NCBI RefSeq assembly: GCF_003589595.1
Contig: NW_020654422.1
Location: 15,295,115 to 15,359,114 of the forward strand
DNA length: 64,000 nucleotides
Reading direction: 5' to 3'
DNA from: Hyposmocoma kahamanoa
Lineage: Eukaryota; Arthropoda; Insecta; Lepidoptera; Cosmopterigidae
Under the pieces are notes generated by a model. The model saw only the letters and a list, made by a program, of their open reading frames with translations, had not been told where the DNA came from and did no database searches. The position numbers and the translations under genes are program-made. Every line of letters begins with the position of its first letter. Within the stretch, counting starts at the first letter, position 1. Positions 43,095-53,130 of this stretch are shown one piece after another.

Positions 43095-43570
43095 GGGTGC
43101 GCGGTCTAAAGATCTTTGCTTTTCCGCAAGGAAAAGTACATTTATAACATACATAATTTCAACCACTCAACTGTAATTTTTTCTATTACTCGATTTGCTT
43201 TTTCTTTTTAGTAACTTGCAAGTTCACAACTTTCAAACAATTAAATAATGCCATCTTGTGCGCTTCGGTATTGCAAAAATATTTGACAAAATATCAGTAT
43301 AAAAATGGGAATAACCTTGCACAAGCACGCGATTAATGTGTTTTGGTTTTGTTCTGTATTATTATATAATGACGAAAATACTATCTTAGTATCATCTGCC
43401 TGCCTAGCTCATTCCCAACAGGTATAGACTGTCGTGTCTGTTCACGGTACCACGGTACTGTTACTCTTTAACAAAATGAGAAAACTTAAACAAAACACTA
43501 TACTATTATTGATAGTGTTTTGTTTGGAACATATAGTTTCAAAATGTTCTTGTCTATAGATTGAAGTCTT
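43095..43570 (+). repeat. Duplicated block, copy 1 (partner 57112-57532)
   Basis: Shared in order with 57112-57532: GGTCTA-AGATC-TTGC-TTTCC, CAAGGAAAAGTACAT, TTTCTTTTTAGTAA, ATCTGCCTGCCTAGCTCATT, AGACTGTC, CACGGTACTACGGTACTG-like, ATTGATAGTGTTTT, and TTCTTGTCTATAGATTGAAG. Contains the hairpin AAAACACTAT/ATAGTGTTTT. Confidence 0.65.
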
Positions 43571-43694
43571 TGTACGCTTTGGAAAGGAACATCTTTTTTT
43601 TAAAATTTAAATCGCGTATACCTATTTTTCTAACAAAACTAATGTTTCTAATACAATTGAAATTCCAACGACCTCAAAGAAATTTTAGTTTATT
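43571..43694 (+). repeat. Fold-back arm relic
   Basis: TTTAAATCGCGTATACCTAT, TTTTCTAACAAAACTAATG and TTTC resemble the P1 arm. Short and diverged. Confidence 0.35.
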
Positions 43695-43770
43695 TTTGGT
43701 TGTACCAAGAGACGAGACGAACATACACATGTTAAGTTGATAAGCCCATGGCCTGTAATTTTACCAAATT
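43695..43770 (-). repeat. R-family scrap
   Basis: CCAAGAGACGAGACGAACAT, then TTAAGTTGATAAGCCCATGG and CCTGTAATTTTACC in reverse, with an internal deletion. Confidence 0.55.
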
Positions 43771-44281
43771 GTGTAAACCATAGTGGTTGGAGGAAAAAAA
43801 TACGTTGTTCGCCAAATATAGAAATTGCTTGCCAAAGAAAACCTTAAGGCTGTTAAATAATCCCCGTTTCAAGAAAGTTACGACTAAACACCAATAAAAC
43901 AAAACAAATGCACTTGTTCGCAACGTAACAGGTGGTAGCAAAATATTTGTTTAAAGTTAGCAAGGATCGTAAATGGAAGGACTTTATTTGATTCTGCTAC
44001 TTACCTTAGATAGCACAGTATTTTGTAGTTTGTATGTTCTTAGAGAAAATTGTGTAAATTCGGTGCTTAGTACTTTCAGAATAAATAATTAAATTCAAGC
44101 AAATAATTCCTTTACTAAAGTAGTCTACAGTGCTTCTATTTTATCAATGTCTCTCGGCAATCATCGGATCTCCGAATGCACTCGAATATTAAATTCCATG
44201 CCCATTAATTATTAGATTTAAGACTAAAGCTAAGATTTCAAAGTAAGTAAATAAAATACACTTGACATTCAATTATTTTTT
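43771..44281. other. No gene seen
   Basis: Anonymous AT-rich DNA. Confidence 0.4.
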
Positions 44282-44405
44282 GTCAAATTACTCCACTAGT
44301 TTGTTATAATTATTAATACAAAGATGGAACACTTAGAAAAAAATTCTTCGATCTAGTCAAATTCGATTCTGGCTATGCCAACTGAGCCACGGAACGACTA
44401 AAAAG
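44282..44405 (-). repeat. SINE S3 copy
   Basis: In reverse: CCGTGGCTCAGTTGGCATAG (A-box region) at the right, AGAATCGAATTTGACTAGAT, then GAACACTTAG-type body and the end TTACTCCACTAGTTTGTTAT at 44288. Confidence 0.6.
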
Positions 44406-44439
44406 TCATTGAAAACCAAATACAAAGATCTGACAACAA

Positions 44440-44540
44440 GCACAGAAAAATTCGTAAGGTCCGCTGGTTCGTACCGTGGCGTGGTTAGTTGGCATAGCGT
44501 CGGGCACTGTTTGCTAGGAGACGTCAGTTCGAGTTCGTTA
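44440..44540 (+). repeat. tRNA-like SINE head, opposite orientation
   Basis: GTGGCGTGGTTAGTTGGCAT (A-box region) and ACGTCAGTTCGAGTTCG (B box) lie about 40 bp apart. It faces the neighbouring S3 head, giving two heads back to back. The B box departs from GGTTCGANNCC, so activity is unlikely. Confidence 0.5.
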
Positions 44541-45013
44541 ATAATTAAAGTGTGCTTCTTTTATATTACTAAAAAGAAATATTATACCGGTTATTCTTTT
44601 AAAATATTTTTATTGTTCTGATTGAAACATCACAAGCTACAGAAATACGTTTACGGACTTTTTGAAAATAACCATTGTTGTCTTTCTTGAAGTATCGGCT
44701 TCTTGTAAAAAATACAAATACACGCTGTAAATTATCTGTCGTAAAATAAATAAAAAATGTAATAGCAACTCCATATACTTCCAAATCGACTGAAAGCTTC
44801 CGGTCTGTTCCAAAGGCAAAAGGCAATTGAATAAAACCCGACGACAGCCGAAACACGAAGTTTGCCGAGTGACATTGAGAAAATAGAAACACTATACGCT
44901 TCTTTTTCTTTTCTTATCATATTGTTATTTGTCAAGATTGTGTAATTTTTTTTGTTAGATATAGTTGTTTTAGTACACGTTATGTTTACCTATAAGTAAA
45001 CATAAAAAAGGGT
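44541..45013. other. No gene seen
   Basis: Minus-strand frames at 44599-44935 overlap one another and show no motif. Confidence 0.4.
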
Positions 45014-45172
45014 CTGTGGCAATTAGAATGTTTATAAAGTAAGATAATATATGATAAGTAATATTGTACAAAGAAGTTGGTAAACCTTATAAATAAATAA
45101 ATAAATACACTATCAATTAGTCATTAGTGCAAAAGTGACCTACTTTAAAACCACCCCGAACGTCTATAGACT
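45014..45172 (+). repeat. Duplicated LINE-tail block, copy 2 (partner 36976-37131)
   Basis: Same ordered landmarks as the partner: GGCAATTAGAATGTTTATAA, TAATATTGTACAAAG, TAAATAAATAAATAAATAC, CACTATCAATTAGTCATTAG, CCACCCCGAACG. Confidence 0.6.
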
Positions 45173-46334
45173 GTTCGTGGTGATTTTAAAGTTTCACTTT
45201 CTCTCGTAAGTTTTGTTTATAGTGACCCTCCCTATCAACCTTTTAGTTATATGGGTAAGGCACTATAACCTGTGCAAGCAAGCGCGCACAGGGACCTTCT
45301 CAGTCAGGTCCTGACCCCACATCATATTAATGTGATGATTTTGAGAAATACTTCCTGTAAAAGCAAAAGTTCAATATTTTACCGCTATTGAAATCTGAAA
45401 AATTATAAAACTGAATTTAAAAATAACGTAACGAACAAATATAAATACCAAGCGAACCCATGAAAATAAATATGTATGTAAATAAATAAATAAAAAACAA
45501 ATTCAAAGAAATTCTTGTCAATTATATATAACAATTGTTACGTAAACTCACTGTAAAAAAATAAAATTGATACTTCTTGAAAGCAGGTAAATTTAGTTAA
45601 ATTCTTCATTATCAAAAGATAAATAAAAGTGTTAGTTATACTATACTTTTGTGATTGCGAGTGAACTTCGCTAACAAACTGCTTTCGCAGGCGACAAATT
45701 GTGTTACGTTTTCATATACGCCTTTTGCATGAAATAAATATAAGTTTAATTTATTTCGTTATGAAACAAAAATTGTTTGAGTCTAAGTTTGAACAAAATC
45801 CGTGCTTCTGAAACCGTCTCCAATAATGCAGGTTTTACTTTATATTTGCATTGATTGTTGCTGTTGTAAAGAGGAGATTAAAATTTGATTGTAGACACTT
45901 TTGTATGTTCAACCATGCGTTTATACAAAACTAGGTAGAAAGATGAACAATAAAGATAAACATCATTTTAACAATGCCAAACCATTTCTTCACGTGCGTC
46001 TGAACGAAAACCTTGTAAAGCTTCACAATTTAAAATTAATAAACAGAGGACGGATACCACAGTGGAAATCACGCCCGTATGTTATCCGTTTTAAAATTGC
46101 TATCTATTTTCTTTGATCGTAGACGTAAATTGAATTTTCAATTTGTTCTTTGTTTAATTACGAAAAGCACTCGAACGCTACAATAAACCCAGTCACAGAA
46201 TAAATACACAAACTGTCTTTTTTTATAAACTGCAAAAAGGAAATAAATAAATAAAAATAAAAATAAAAAAAAATAAAATTAAAAATAAAGTAAATACTTA
46301 AGGTACAATTCCAATAAAAAATTTTTACTATCTT
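45173..46334. other. No gene seen
   Basis: AT-rich DNA with simple A/T runs (AAATAAAAATAAAAATAAAA near 46240). The 71-codon plus frame at 45901-46116 is basic (HHFNNAKPFLHVRLNENLVK) but has no family or splice support. Confidence 0.35.
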
Positions 46335-46710
46335 TAAAAGTCGATACTACCTCAGCTCGAATTCTATTCGAATTTTTCCCGTACTAATACGATTCATTTT
46401 ATTTGGGTCGAAGGGCAAGGACACTAGATTTATTCCAGAATTTTTTTTTTTTTAAATAAAATTAAAGCCATTTGTATAATGTGCTTATATCGTATATTAA
46501 TTGTATTACTGAAATAGACATTTTATTATTTTATTGTACTATTTAGCGGCTTTCTTTAAAAATTTCGAGGTAAGGTTGCGTTTTTTTTTCTATCGTGAAA
46601 ATTTTCAGAAATCGTGTGATTTCTTCAATTTTTACATTTTTTTTTACAAAATTTAACACTCACATATGCGGAATCAACCAAAGCCATTTGAGGTTGTAGA
46701 GACTCTTAAA
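46335..46710 (+). repeat. Duplicated block, copy 2 (partner 9855-10250)
   Basis: GGTCGAAGGGCAAGGACACT, ATTAAAGCCATTTG, TTTTTTTTTCTATCGTGAAA and ATGCGGAATCAACCAAAGCC follow the order of the partner. Confidence 0.55.
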
Positions 46711-46711
46711 T

Positions 46712-46930
46712 GTGGCCTATATTATCTACTGTACTAGCGCTTATAAAATCTACAATGTTGCTTTGGGGCGCGACTGTAGCGCGTCCGGCATGTTCAGCGC
46801 GGTAAGAGTGGATGGATTCCAGGCTATCGTGCGGATGCTCTGCCCTTCTACACTGCACCGTGTGCACGTTCCTAATAATATCCTGAACACGGTCGCACAC
46901 CGCTGGAATACTCCAGTAATACAGTATTAT
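46712..46930 (+). pseudogene. LINE C-terminal fragment
   Basis: Plus-strand codons read YNVALGRDCSASGMFSAVRV, DGFQAIVRMLCPSTLHRVHV and PNNILNTVAHRW. The pattern CSAS.MF..ARVDGF.A..R, R.RGS.N.IL is one I recall from the last part of a lepidopteran LINE, directly after the region found at 40560-40800. Open but unattached, with no start, RT or splice context. Confidence 0.6.
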
Positions 46931-47099
46931 TACTGGAGTGATAGATAGATAACGAAGATAGATAACTTTATATAGATAGTTAACTATATGTATTTGGATT
47001 TAACAATAAACAGTACATTTTCATAGAAGTTGCATGTGGAGAATTTCGGTTCTAAACTTAGACAGACTTTAGGTAAATGTTTTCAACTTAAATTTGTTG
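46931..47099. repeat. Short inverted repeat and GATAGATAA run
   Basis: ACTCCAGTAATA and TATTACTGGAGT flank CAGTAT at 46911-46940 as a perfect hairpin. GATAGATAACGAAGATAGAT follows. Confidence 0.5.
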
Positions 47100-47568
47100 T
47101 AAATAAGGCAACTTTACATCTTTATAATTTATTCTCGCGTATGGTCTGAGTCGTTATGGGCGTACATTTACATTTTATATTAGAACAGCTTAAGCAACTA
47201 CAAATAAGGTTCTTGAAATTGTTTGTGGATAACAATGTAAAGGAAAATAATGTTTCGAAAACTATGTAAAATTATTCTCGATTTGCAATATATTACCAGT
47301 ACAAGAAAAAATCAAACTATTATTAGCTGTGGAGGAATACAGAAGGAATGAGTTTAAGATTTGTGCTGAACATTCTTATACAACTAGATCTGTTAACAAT
47401 AAAGAATGTATTGTACCTAGAACTGTAAATTACTTTAGTCAAACAACTAGAGATTATTAAATAACTGTCATATATAATTATCTGAATGTTGACGAAAATA
47501 ATTTATCTAAAATAACTTTTAAAAAGAAAGCGAGAAAGAAATTGTTATCACAAATCTCAGATCACTAA
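47100..47568 (+). pseudogene. Decayed RT C-terminal domain
   Basis: Plus-strand codons give LYNLFSRMV-stop-VVMG, EQLKQLQIRFLKLFVDNN (compare the LQ.R.LR...  motif after the RT thumb), then LPVQEKIKLLLAVEEYRRNE, ECIVPRTVNYFSQTTRDY-stop (47293-47460) and FKKKARKKLLSQISDH-stop (to 47568). Order and spacing fit the end of a non-LTR ORF2. An anciently inserted, AT-drifted copy whose family cannot be set. Confidence 0.5.
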
Positions 47569-48537
47569 ACTTTGTACTATTAATTCTTATATATATATGC
47601 GAGTGTATTTTATGATATACGATAGGTAAAGTAGGTATATATATAGGTTTATTGCTTATGATGAGAGTATGTCTCCGACATTAAACTGCTCGGCAGTTTG
47701 CCGGGCTTTGAATTTGTAGCCAAATGTATTTTTTTTTTTGGAATATACGATTTATTTATTTTTATTTTTATTTTATTTATTGGCTGAGTCTACATTGACA
47801 TTTTATATTAAATATTACTAGGTAACATTACCGTACCGGCACGCTACGTTGGCCGTTTTGACATATTGCAATAGTGAGGTCAAATCTCAATTCATTATCT
47901 AAAAAATAATTCTATAAAACAAATGCGAGTCGTATCTATAAGATTTTAGATTTATAACTAGTATTGCAAGGGGTAGCTGATTAGAAAGTTTTAATAAAAC
48001 GAGAATAAAAATGTTTACCTACTTAATATATCGTCAATTCGAAATTACTTTGTTTTGCATTGAGCTTTGATGCAAGTTTGCCGGAGGTAGAAGTTGTGCT
48101 GGACAGCGATCCTATAAGTGACGATTGTATTACATTTCATTTTCAAAAATTTTGAAATACGAAAAAATTATATCCATATATTTTACTGCATGTCACTATT
48201 GAGAACAGAGTACATCAATAAGCTCCTTCAACGAAGTTATGAATTAATACGAAACTTGATAAGCGGACAAACGTGAAGACTGCCATCACAGCGTGCCAGT
48301 ACTATAAGTCAATAAGAAATTATAATTGCATACTAACAAAAATATGGATTATTTTTCATCGGATTTTTTTTAACTACGTTTGTACCCATCGCACTCTGAC
48401 CTCTTCACCAAATGGTAAAGAGGTCAAAATGATATGAGAAAAATATTAAATTGTATCACTGTGCGCAATTCGTAAAACTGTGAAAAAGGAAAAATAACAA
48501 AGGTTATCAATCATTATCAATACATTATTTTTTTGAC
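47569..48537. other. No gene seen
   Basis: AT-rich DNA. GACCTCTTCACCAAATGGTA and AAGAGGTC near 48398-48425 form a small hairpin (GACCTCTT/AAGAGGTC). Confidence 0.4.
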
Positions 48538-48740
48538 TGCCTCTCTGGCCGAAAGGCTATCATATCAGACTCCCACGCAGAGGCCCCAGGTTCGATTCCC
48601 GGGCCAGGAGAAATATTTGTATGGCCAACATTTATTTCTTTCGTGAGTTTGGGTGTAATTTGTGGTTGTCCATGTGTGTGTCCATGGCATCCGCGACACA
48701 GGGTTTTCCTAGTGCGGGGCTATGTTGAGTGTCTGCGTGT
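48538..48740 (+). repeat. SINE S1, best copy with tRNA-like head
   Basis: A box TGGCCGAAAGG at about 48548, B box GGTTCGATTCC at about 48590, both close to RNA polymerase III consensus. The body follows (AAATATTTGTATGGCCAACA, GAGTTTGGGTGTAATTTG, GTCCATGGCATCCGCGACAC, AGGGTTTTCCTAGTGCGGGG). This copy defines the family. Confidence 0.8.
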
Positions 48741-49015
48741 GTACATTATGCGTCCCAGTACTAGCCACGGGCCTCCTTTAAGTGGAGGTTCAGACCACAA
48801 TCCGCCACGCTCGCCCAATACGGCATGGGGACTTCACTCGTTTTCCAAGTTTTGTGAATTTCTTTTTCGCCGTGCAGGTTTACGTCACGTCTTCCTTCTC
48901 CGTTCGCAAGAACTATTCATACTAAACATTTACAAATGTAACATTAAAGTCATAGGTAAATGACTCCACAGGGATTCGAACTGGCACCCTCACTACAAGC
49001 AACCGTTCTACAACT
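48741..49015 (+). repeat. RTE-type LINE 3' end
   Basis: CGTCCCAGTACTAGCCACGG, GCCTCCTTTAAGTGGAGG, CCGCCACGCTCGCCCAATAC, GTGCAGGTTTACGTCACG and CTTCCTTCTCCG: the ordered landmarks of a very common lepidopteran RTE tail as I recall it. It abuts the SINE directly. Confidence 0.65.
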
Positions 49016-49624
49016 AGGCACCACTGGTATACTAAGCAATATTAGTACGAAACTTTTTCTGACAATGCTATAAGTTCACGCTTTAACTTAATTACAGAGA
49101 GAATTCTCACTTAACTTGTAATACACGCGTAAAAGTACAGAAATAAACCTCAATACCGGAATGCTCTAAAATATTTCATAAAAACAAAATAAATTTGCTC
49201 TAATTAGGTGCTACTCAGAAAATGCCAAAATCAAAGGTCTCTATAAAACAACTAAATAAAACTTGAAAGGAGACGGTGTTGACCTTCTAATGAAAGAGTG
49301 TTATCGCGACATGATTCTAAAAAAATACAATTTTGAATGGTTGGTTTATGTTTTAAGCAAAAACCTTATGAGGTTTTTAAAGGTCACGGTCGTCTATACA
49401 TGATCGTGACCTTCAATACAAAACTAATAAAAAACCTATAACTTTATAGGCATACACCGATATATGTAGGCGAATTTTAAAGGTAGCTAATTTATCATTA
49501 TTTATCACCAATATACTACAATAGTGCACGTAACTCAAATACGTACGTAACCTTTACCTGCAGTCTGACACATATATTCTCGTCTATAGGGCAAACGCTG
49601 AACCACAAATAACGTAAGCATATT
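49016..49624. other. Intronic DNA; no exon seen
   Basis: AT-rich sequence next to the splice donor. AAAGGTCACGGTCGTC and GATCGTGACCTT at 49379-49415 are a small inverted pair. Confidence 0.4.
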
Positions 49625-49630
49625 ACTCAC
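49625..49630 (-). promoter_or_regulatory. Splice donor GTGAGT
   Basis: On the minus strand the coding exon ends CCGG and continues GTGAGTAATA, a strong 5' splice site leaving phase 1. Confidence 0.75.
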
Positions 49631-49727
49631 CCGGCTTCAAAACATTATCCGAGTCCCGCCTGTACAACATCCCGGCGCTCCATGCGAAAAAATGTCCGAA
49701 CAACACGAAAACCAAACAAAAATTCAT
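49631..49727 (-). CDS. First coding exon of a small secreted-protein gene
   Basis: ATG at 49727-49725 opens 32 codons plus one base. Residues 1-19 (MNFCLVFVLFGHFFAWSAG) form a textbook signal peptide with a hydrophobic core and small residues at the cleavage region; MLYRRDSDNVLKP follows, with a dibasic RR. The exon then meets GTGAGT. Joined to 30298-30434, the CDS is 234 nt, 77 residues plus stop. Mature protein: about 58 residues, no cysteine, dibasic sites at 23-24, 54-55 and 62-64. That is compatible with a processed peptide precursor, but no known hormone motif or Gly-Lys-Arg amidation site is seen. I do not recognise it. The alternative is that exon 1 joins other exons outside this reading. 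Confidence 0.7.
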
Positions 49728-49920
49728 TCTTCAAATGGCACGTATATACCAGGATCACAGAAACGACAGCAGATATATTTCAACCTGTATTTATTTGACG
49801 CTCTTCCGTGTCGAGCGAGCGGCGCGCTCGAATACACTCGAATAAAGTATCAAATGTATCGACGACATTCTCGATACTAAAGTGTCAGTTGCGTTACGGT
49901 AACGTAACTCTATGTCAAGT
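49728..49920 (-). other. 5' leader of the secreted-protein gene, with a short upstream frame
   Basis: About 190 nt from the inferred start site near 49920 (C-A dinucleotide 28 bp after the TATA box) to the ATG. It has an upstream ATG in GAGAATGTCGTCG that opens a 25-codon frame closing before the main ATG. That frame may lower translation, or the true start may lie further downstream. Confidence 0.45.
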
Positions 49921-49942
49921 GCGAGCACGGTGGGGCACACGC

Positions 49943-49948
49943 TTTATA
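49943..49948 (-). promoter_or_regulatory. TATA box of the secreted-protein gene
   Basis: TTTTTATAAAGCG on the minus strand, about 220 bp upstream of the ATG. The CpG-containing leader just downstream contrasts with the A-rich sequence upstream. Confidence 0.5.
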
Positions 49949-50085
49949 AAAACTTAGATTATATAAAAAAAAAATTGCACTACAAAGTATATAAATAAAA
50001 ATATAAACGACATTTAATGAAGTTTGTTATCGTTTGTTAAATTCCATCTTGATACTTAGCTGAACTTGTGAAATTCTAGTAAAAT
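49949..50085. other. Upstream flank of the promoter; no gene seen
   Basis: A-rich DNA. Confidence 0.4.
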
Positions 50086-50185
50086 AAGAATAATAAGGAT
50101 ATTAATACAAAGGTCGAACACAAAGAAAAATTTCTTTTGATCCGGCAGATCTCGAACCAACGGCCTCGCCATACCGTGACGATTA
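50086..50185 (-). repeat. SINE S3 copy
   Basis: In reverse: CGTCACGGTATGGCGAGGCC at the right, the B box GGTTCGAGATC, GCCGGATCAAAAGAAATTTT, then GTGTTCGACCTTTGTATTAA. Confidence 0.55.
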
Positions 50186-50929
50186 TAACAATTATAACAA
50201 ACTTGCGAAGTAATTTCACAAAAATAATTGAACATCGTGAATGTGTTCACAGATCGGTGGGGCTCGCCGCGCCTGCGGAGTTGGATTGAGCAGAATTGCT
50301 CCATATCGTCAATTAATTGTATGGCTGTATTGTTCTTTTAAATTAAATAATTTTTTTTTCTGGTTCACTTACAGTTATTACAATGTAACATACTATAAAT
50401 CAATTTGATGAAGATCTTATCTAAATTGCACACCTACTTGTATGAACACAGCTTGCAAAAACAACGTAAAACGTAAGTTATTTATAATTTAAAAACAGTA
50501 ATTTAAATTTTAAAAATGTAACAAAAACAATAAATACAAGTGAACAAGGGTCTCGGACACCAAACTAGATGGGGAAAAAAAATTATTAATACTAATACTA
50601 GATATAATAATATTAATATATAATAATATTAATACTAGATCATATGTTATTTTGTATGAAATAAATGGTTTGAATTGAAATGAAATAGTAAAACATCGTA
50701 ATATTCAATACACTTAATATTTTAAGAATTTTATAATTAAAAATAACTCAAGAAAATACCATGTCACTGCCGTCATATATTACAATTATTCATAAATTCC
50801 TAGCACTGTATGTTTATTTTAAATAACTACTATTTCATGTATGATTGTTTGCTGCCACAAATAAATTAAAAAAAATAAACGAGACAAAGTATCGAGGTAT
50901 CAAAAACTACAGATATTTGTACACGGTTT
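50186..50929. other. No gene; possible LINE 3' end at 50545-50690
   Basis: AAGGGTCTCGGACACCAAAC, repeats of TAATATTAATACTAGAT type, and TTTTGTATGAAATAAATGGT look like the 3' end of a LINE on the plus strand. No coding part is visible. Confidence 0.35.
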
Positions 50930-51030
50930 TTAAGATGTGGTCTCAGGATAACGAGCGCAATGGCAGTACCTCTAAGATCTTTGCATTTTAAAGCTCTGAA
51001 TGGCACGGCAACTATCATGGACAGGTGTTT
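50930..51030 (+). repeat. R-family middle fragment
   Basis: TCTCAGGATAACGAGCGCAA, CCTCTAAGATCTTTGCATTT and GCACGGCAACTATCATGGAC. Confidence 0.65.
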
Positions 51031-51764
51031 TGCTCATTTGTCATTTGTCATCATTTGTATTGTAAAACAACACTGTTGCATTCTTATTAATTAATATTTT
51101 TTCTGTATAAGGTAGGTAGCTTGATTTGAGGTAGTCATCGTCACCCAAGGATATTTGTGCCACCAGGGTAGCCTAATCGTTGCCAACCGAAGCTGCGACA
51201 TGCAGGGTGTGGTAACTGACGCTTAGTAGCAATTACTTTTTATTACTGGTCACGACGTTTTACGTTCACTGAATTAACTAAATTATAATGACTATGTGCC
51301 TACTAACTACATAGTGGTAGAGTATAAGAACAACTAAGTGTCTTATAAGTAAAAATCTTAAGTTTATTTTAGTGAGGTTATTCGTGATTATAGAAAGAAA
51401 CAAGATACGAAACGATTTAGCGGCTATTTATAGTCTGTCTTTTATGAAGACGGAGTAAAATGGCAGTTCATTGTGCAAAGTGTTGCCCGCTTGCGAGCAG
51501 CTAGTGATTGCAGTCGATAGATGCTCTATCGATTATCGACTGAATATTAATCACGCTTATGGAGTAAATAGCCGAACTTGTTTCATTTGAATCATCTTCG
51601 ACCCATTATTCATCCAATTACTGAGCACAAGTTCATTTGAATTGTCAATTTTTGTAAGTTCGTACATACATACATACATTGTATTTAGAACTATGCTTAT
51701 GAAAAATACAAAGAGGAAACATATTTTAAAGTTTTTCATTTTAAATGATTTTCACTAATTTCAA
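51031..51764. other. No gene seen
   Basis: AT-rich DNA. CAGTCGATA/TATCGACTG pair at 51512-51542 around GATGCTCTATCGAT. Confidence 0.4.
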
Positions 51765-52263
51765 GTTTCTTACTTATACCACGGTATTACTTCTTTCTAT
51801 TTTCTATATATATATATATATATAGGCTATAGCACAACATCTCACACAGACTGACACTAACCACTGGATCGAGTTGCATAGCCCCCAAGTACTCTCAACA
51901 GAACGTCACTACATACCACGGTTGGCACGAGAAGCCATCGAGATCACGAAGTATAAAACATTTAACCGTGATGATGGTTTTAAACTGTCCAGTGCATGGA
52001 ATCCGGTCCTTAGTGCGTGCAGTAATAAAAACAAAAACACCTCGAGTTCAGTTTCGCGTGTGGATACAGTGAGTGTGGTTTGTGTGATGGTAACGCCCCA
52101 ACAAATCGCGATGAAGGTAGTCGTCGATAGCGTAAGAGGGTAGACAGATATGTTTGCTCTTAAAGCTGTCATCTGCCGCCGTCCAATCAACCCGTGACCA
52201 TGGAGCGTGCAACCGTTTCGAAATATCGGGAAAATAAAAAGAAGTCATACCGTGGTAAGAAAC
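51765..52263 (+). repeat. Fold-back locus P3 with CGTGACCATGG core
   Basis: The left arm 51765-51804 (GTTTCTTACTTATACCACGG, then TATTACTTCTTTCTATTTTC) is inverted against 52230-52263, with a short insertion in the left arm. A TA run lies at 51805-51824. The core at 52187-52229 reads CAACCCGTGACCATGGAGCG, TGCAACCG, TTTCGAAATATCGGG. The layout repeats that of P1 and P2. Confidence 0.5.
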
Positions 52264-52504
52264 CTGATACTAGTGATATTCATTTAGTGAATAACCACGA
52301 AAGTCTTAAAATCTATATTTTTCATGTTAATTCAATATAGATAATCACGTCCGGCTATTCTTGCTAAAATGTATATAAATAAATATTGATCTCGATACTA
52401 GTAGGCCAACTGACGAAATAAAGAAGGCAATAACACAATTAGTAATCATAAAAAAAAAACAATTAGAACGTCGTAACCTTCACAATTCAGTCAATTTTTG
52501 ACAA
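52264..52504. other. No gene seen
   Basis: AT-rich DNA. Confidence 0.4.
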
Positions 52505-52650
52505 AATTTTATCTTTTTTTTTTATTTATTTATTTATTTAAACACTTTATTGTACCACAAGTAACTTACAAATTTTCAGAAACAATTTAAATATTTGTGT
52601 ACAAAGGCGAGCTTATCCCATAAAGAGATTTCTTCCAACTAACCTTTTCA
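52505..52650 (-). repeat. LINE 3' end with AAAT tail
   Basis: The plus strand shows a T-run and TTTATTTATTTATTTAAAC, then ACAAAGGCGAGCTTATCCCA and TTCTTCCAACTAACCTTTT. In reverse this is a LINE 3' UTR ending in AAATAAATAAATAAA. Confidence 0.6.
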
Positions 52651-53130
52651 TAATCTATCGATAAAACTATCGACAACAACTATATAACTATTTAAAATTT
52701 TATGAAAACTGGCAACCCTACAAATGTCATTTGACGCTGTCTTCGAAAAAGACAGACTAAGCGACAATATATTCACCGTAATGTTAGTATAGTGCCGCCA
52801 TCTTGTTTGTTACGTATAGCAAGAGAAATAACAAATGCTACCACGTTAGAAAACGTCAAATGGACTGTTAGTAACTATAATTGTTAACAGCAATTATATA
52901 GCTATCGCTATACACCAGAGACATCACATTTTTTTGTTTCATTTTTTTATTTCAAGTGACACCACACTTTTTTTATTTGTGATACCAGATTTTTCAAATA
53001 TGTAAACTTAACTATGGCGTTTGGTTTAAGATTTTCATTTAAACCTTATAGGTATATAATTAAGATCTAAATAAAATTCTTAACGCAAACGCGGTAGTTA
53101 TGTGCAAATGATTACAAATTCACTCTCAGG
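52651..53130. other. No gene seen
   Basis: Short inverted pieces around ATCTATCGATAAAACTATCG near 52652-52676. Otherwise anonymous. Confidence 0.4.

Larger units (their letters stand above)
30435..49630 (-). other. Inferred 19.2-kb intron of the secreted-protein gene
   Basis: Bounded on the minus strand by GTGAGT (49630-49625) and a T-rich CAG acceptor (30437-30435). It holds a nearly full LINE, several R, S1 and S3 copies and MITEs. Further internal exons of length divisible by three would keep the frame. I looked for such exons and saw none that convinced me, and the 400-N gap could hide one. Confidence 0.55.

Noticed and set aside
44599..44935. Three overlapping minus-strand frames
   Set aside because: None has a signal peptide, motif, or acceptor/donor in phase with the secreted-protein exons.
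45901..46116. Basic 71-codon plus-strand frame
   Set aside because: No family resemblance, no repeat partner and no splice context. Plausible by chance in AT-rich DNA.
48538..48610. A functional tRNA gene
   Set aside because: The A and B boxes are good, but the arms do not pair as an acceptor stem and a SINE body follows. Many copies exist in the window.
51874..52190. Frames of 89-93 codons on both strands
   Set aside because: They lie in the interior of fold-back locus P3 and mirror each other. No motif was found.
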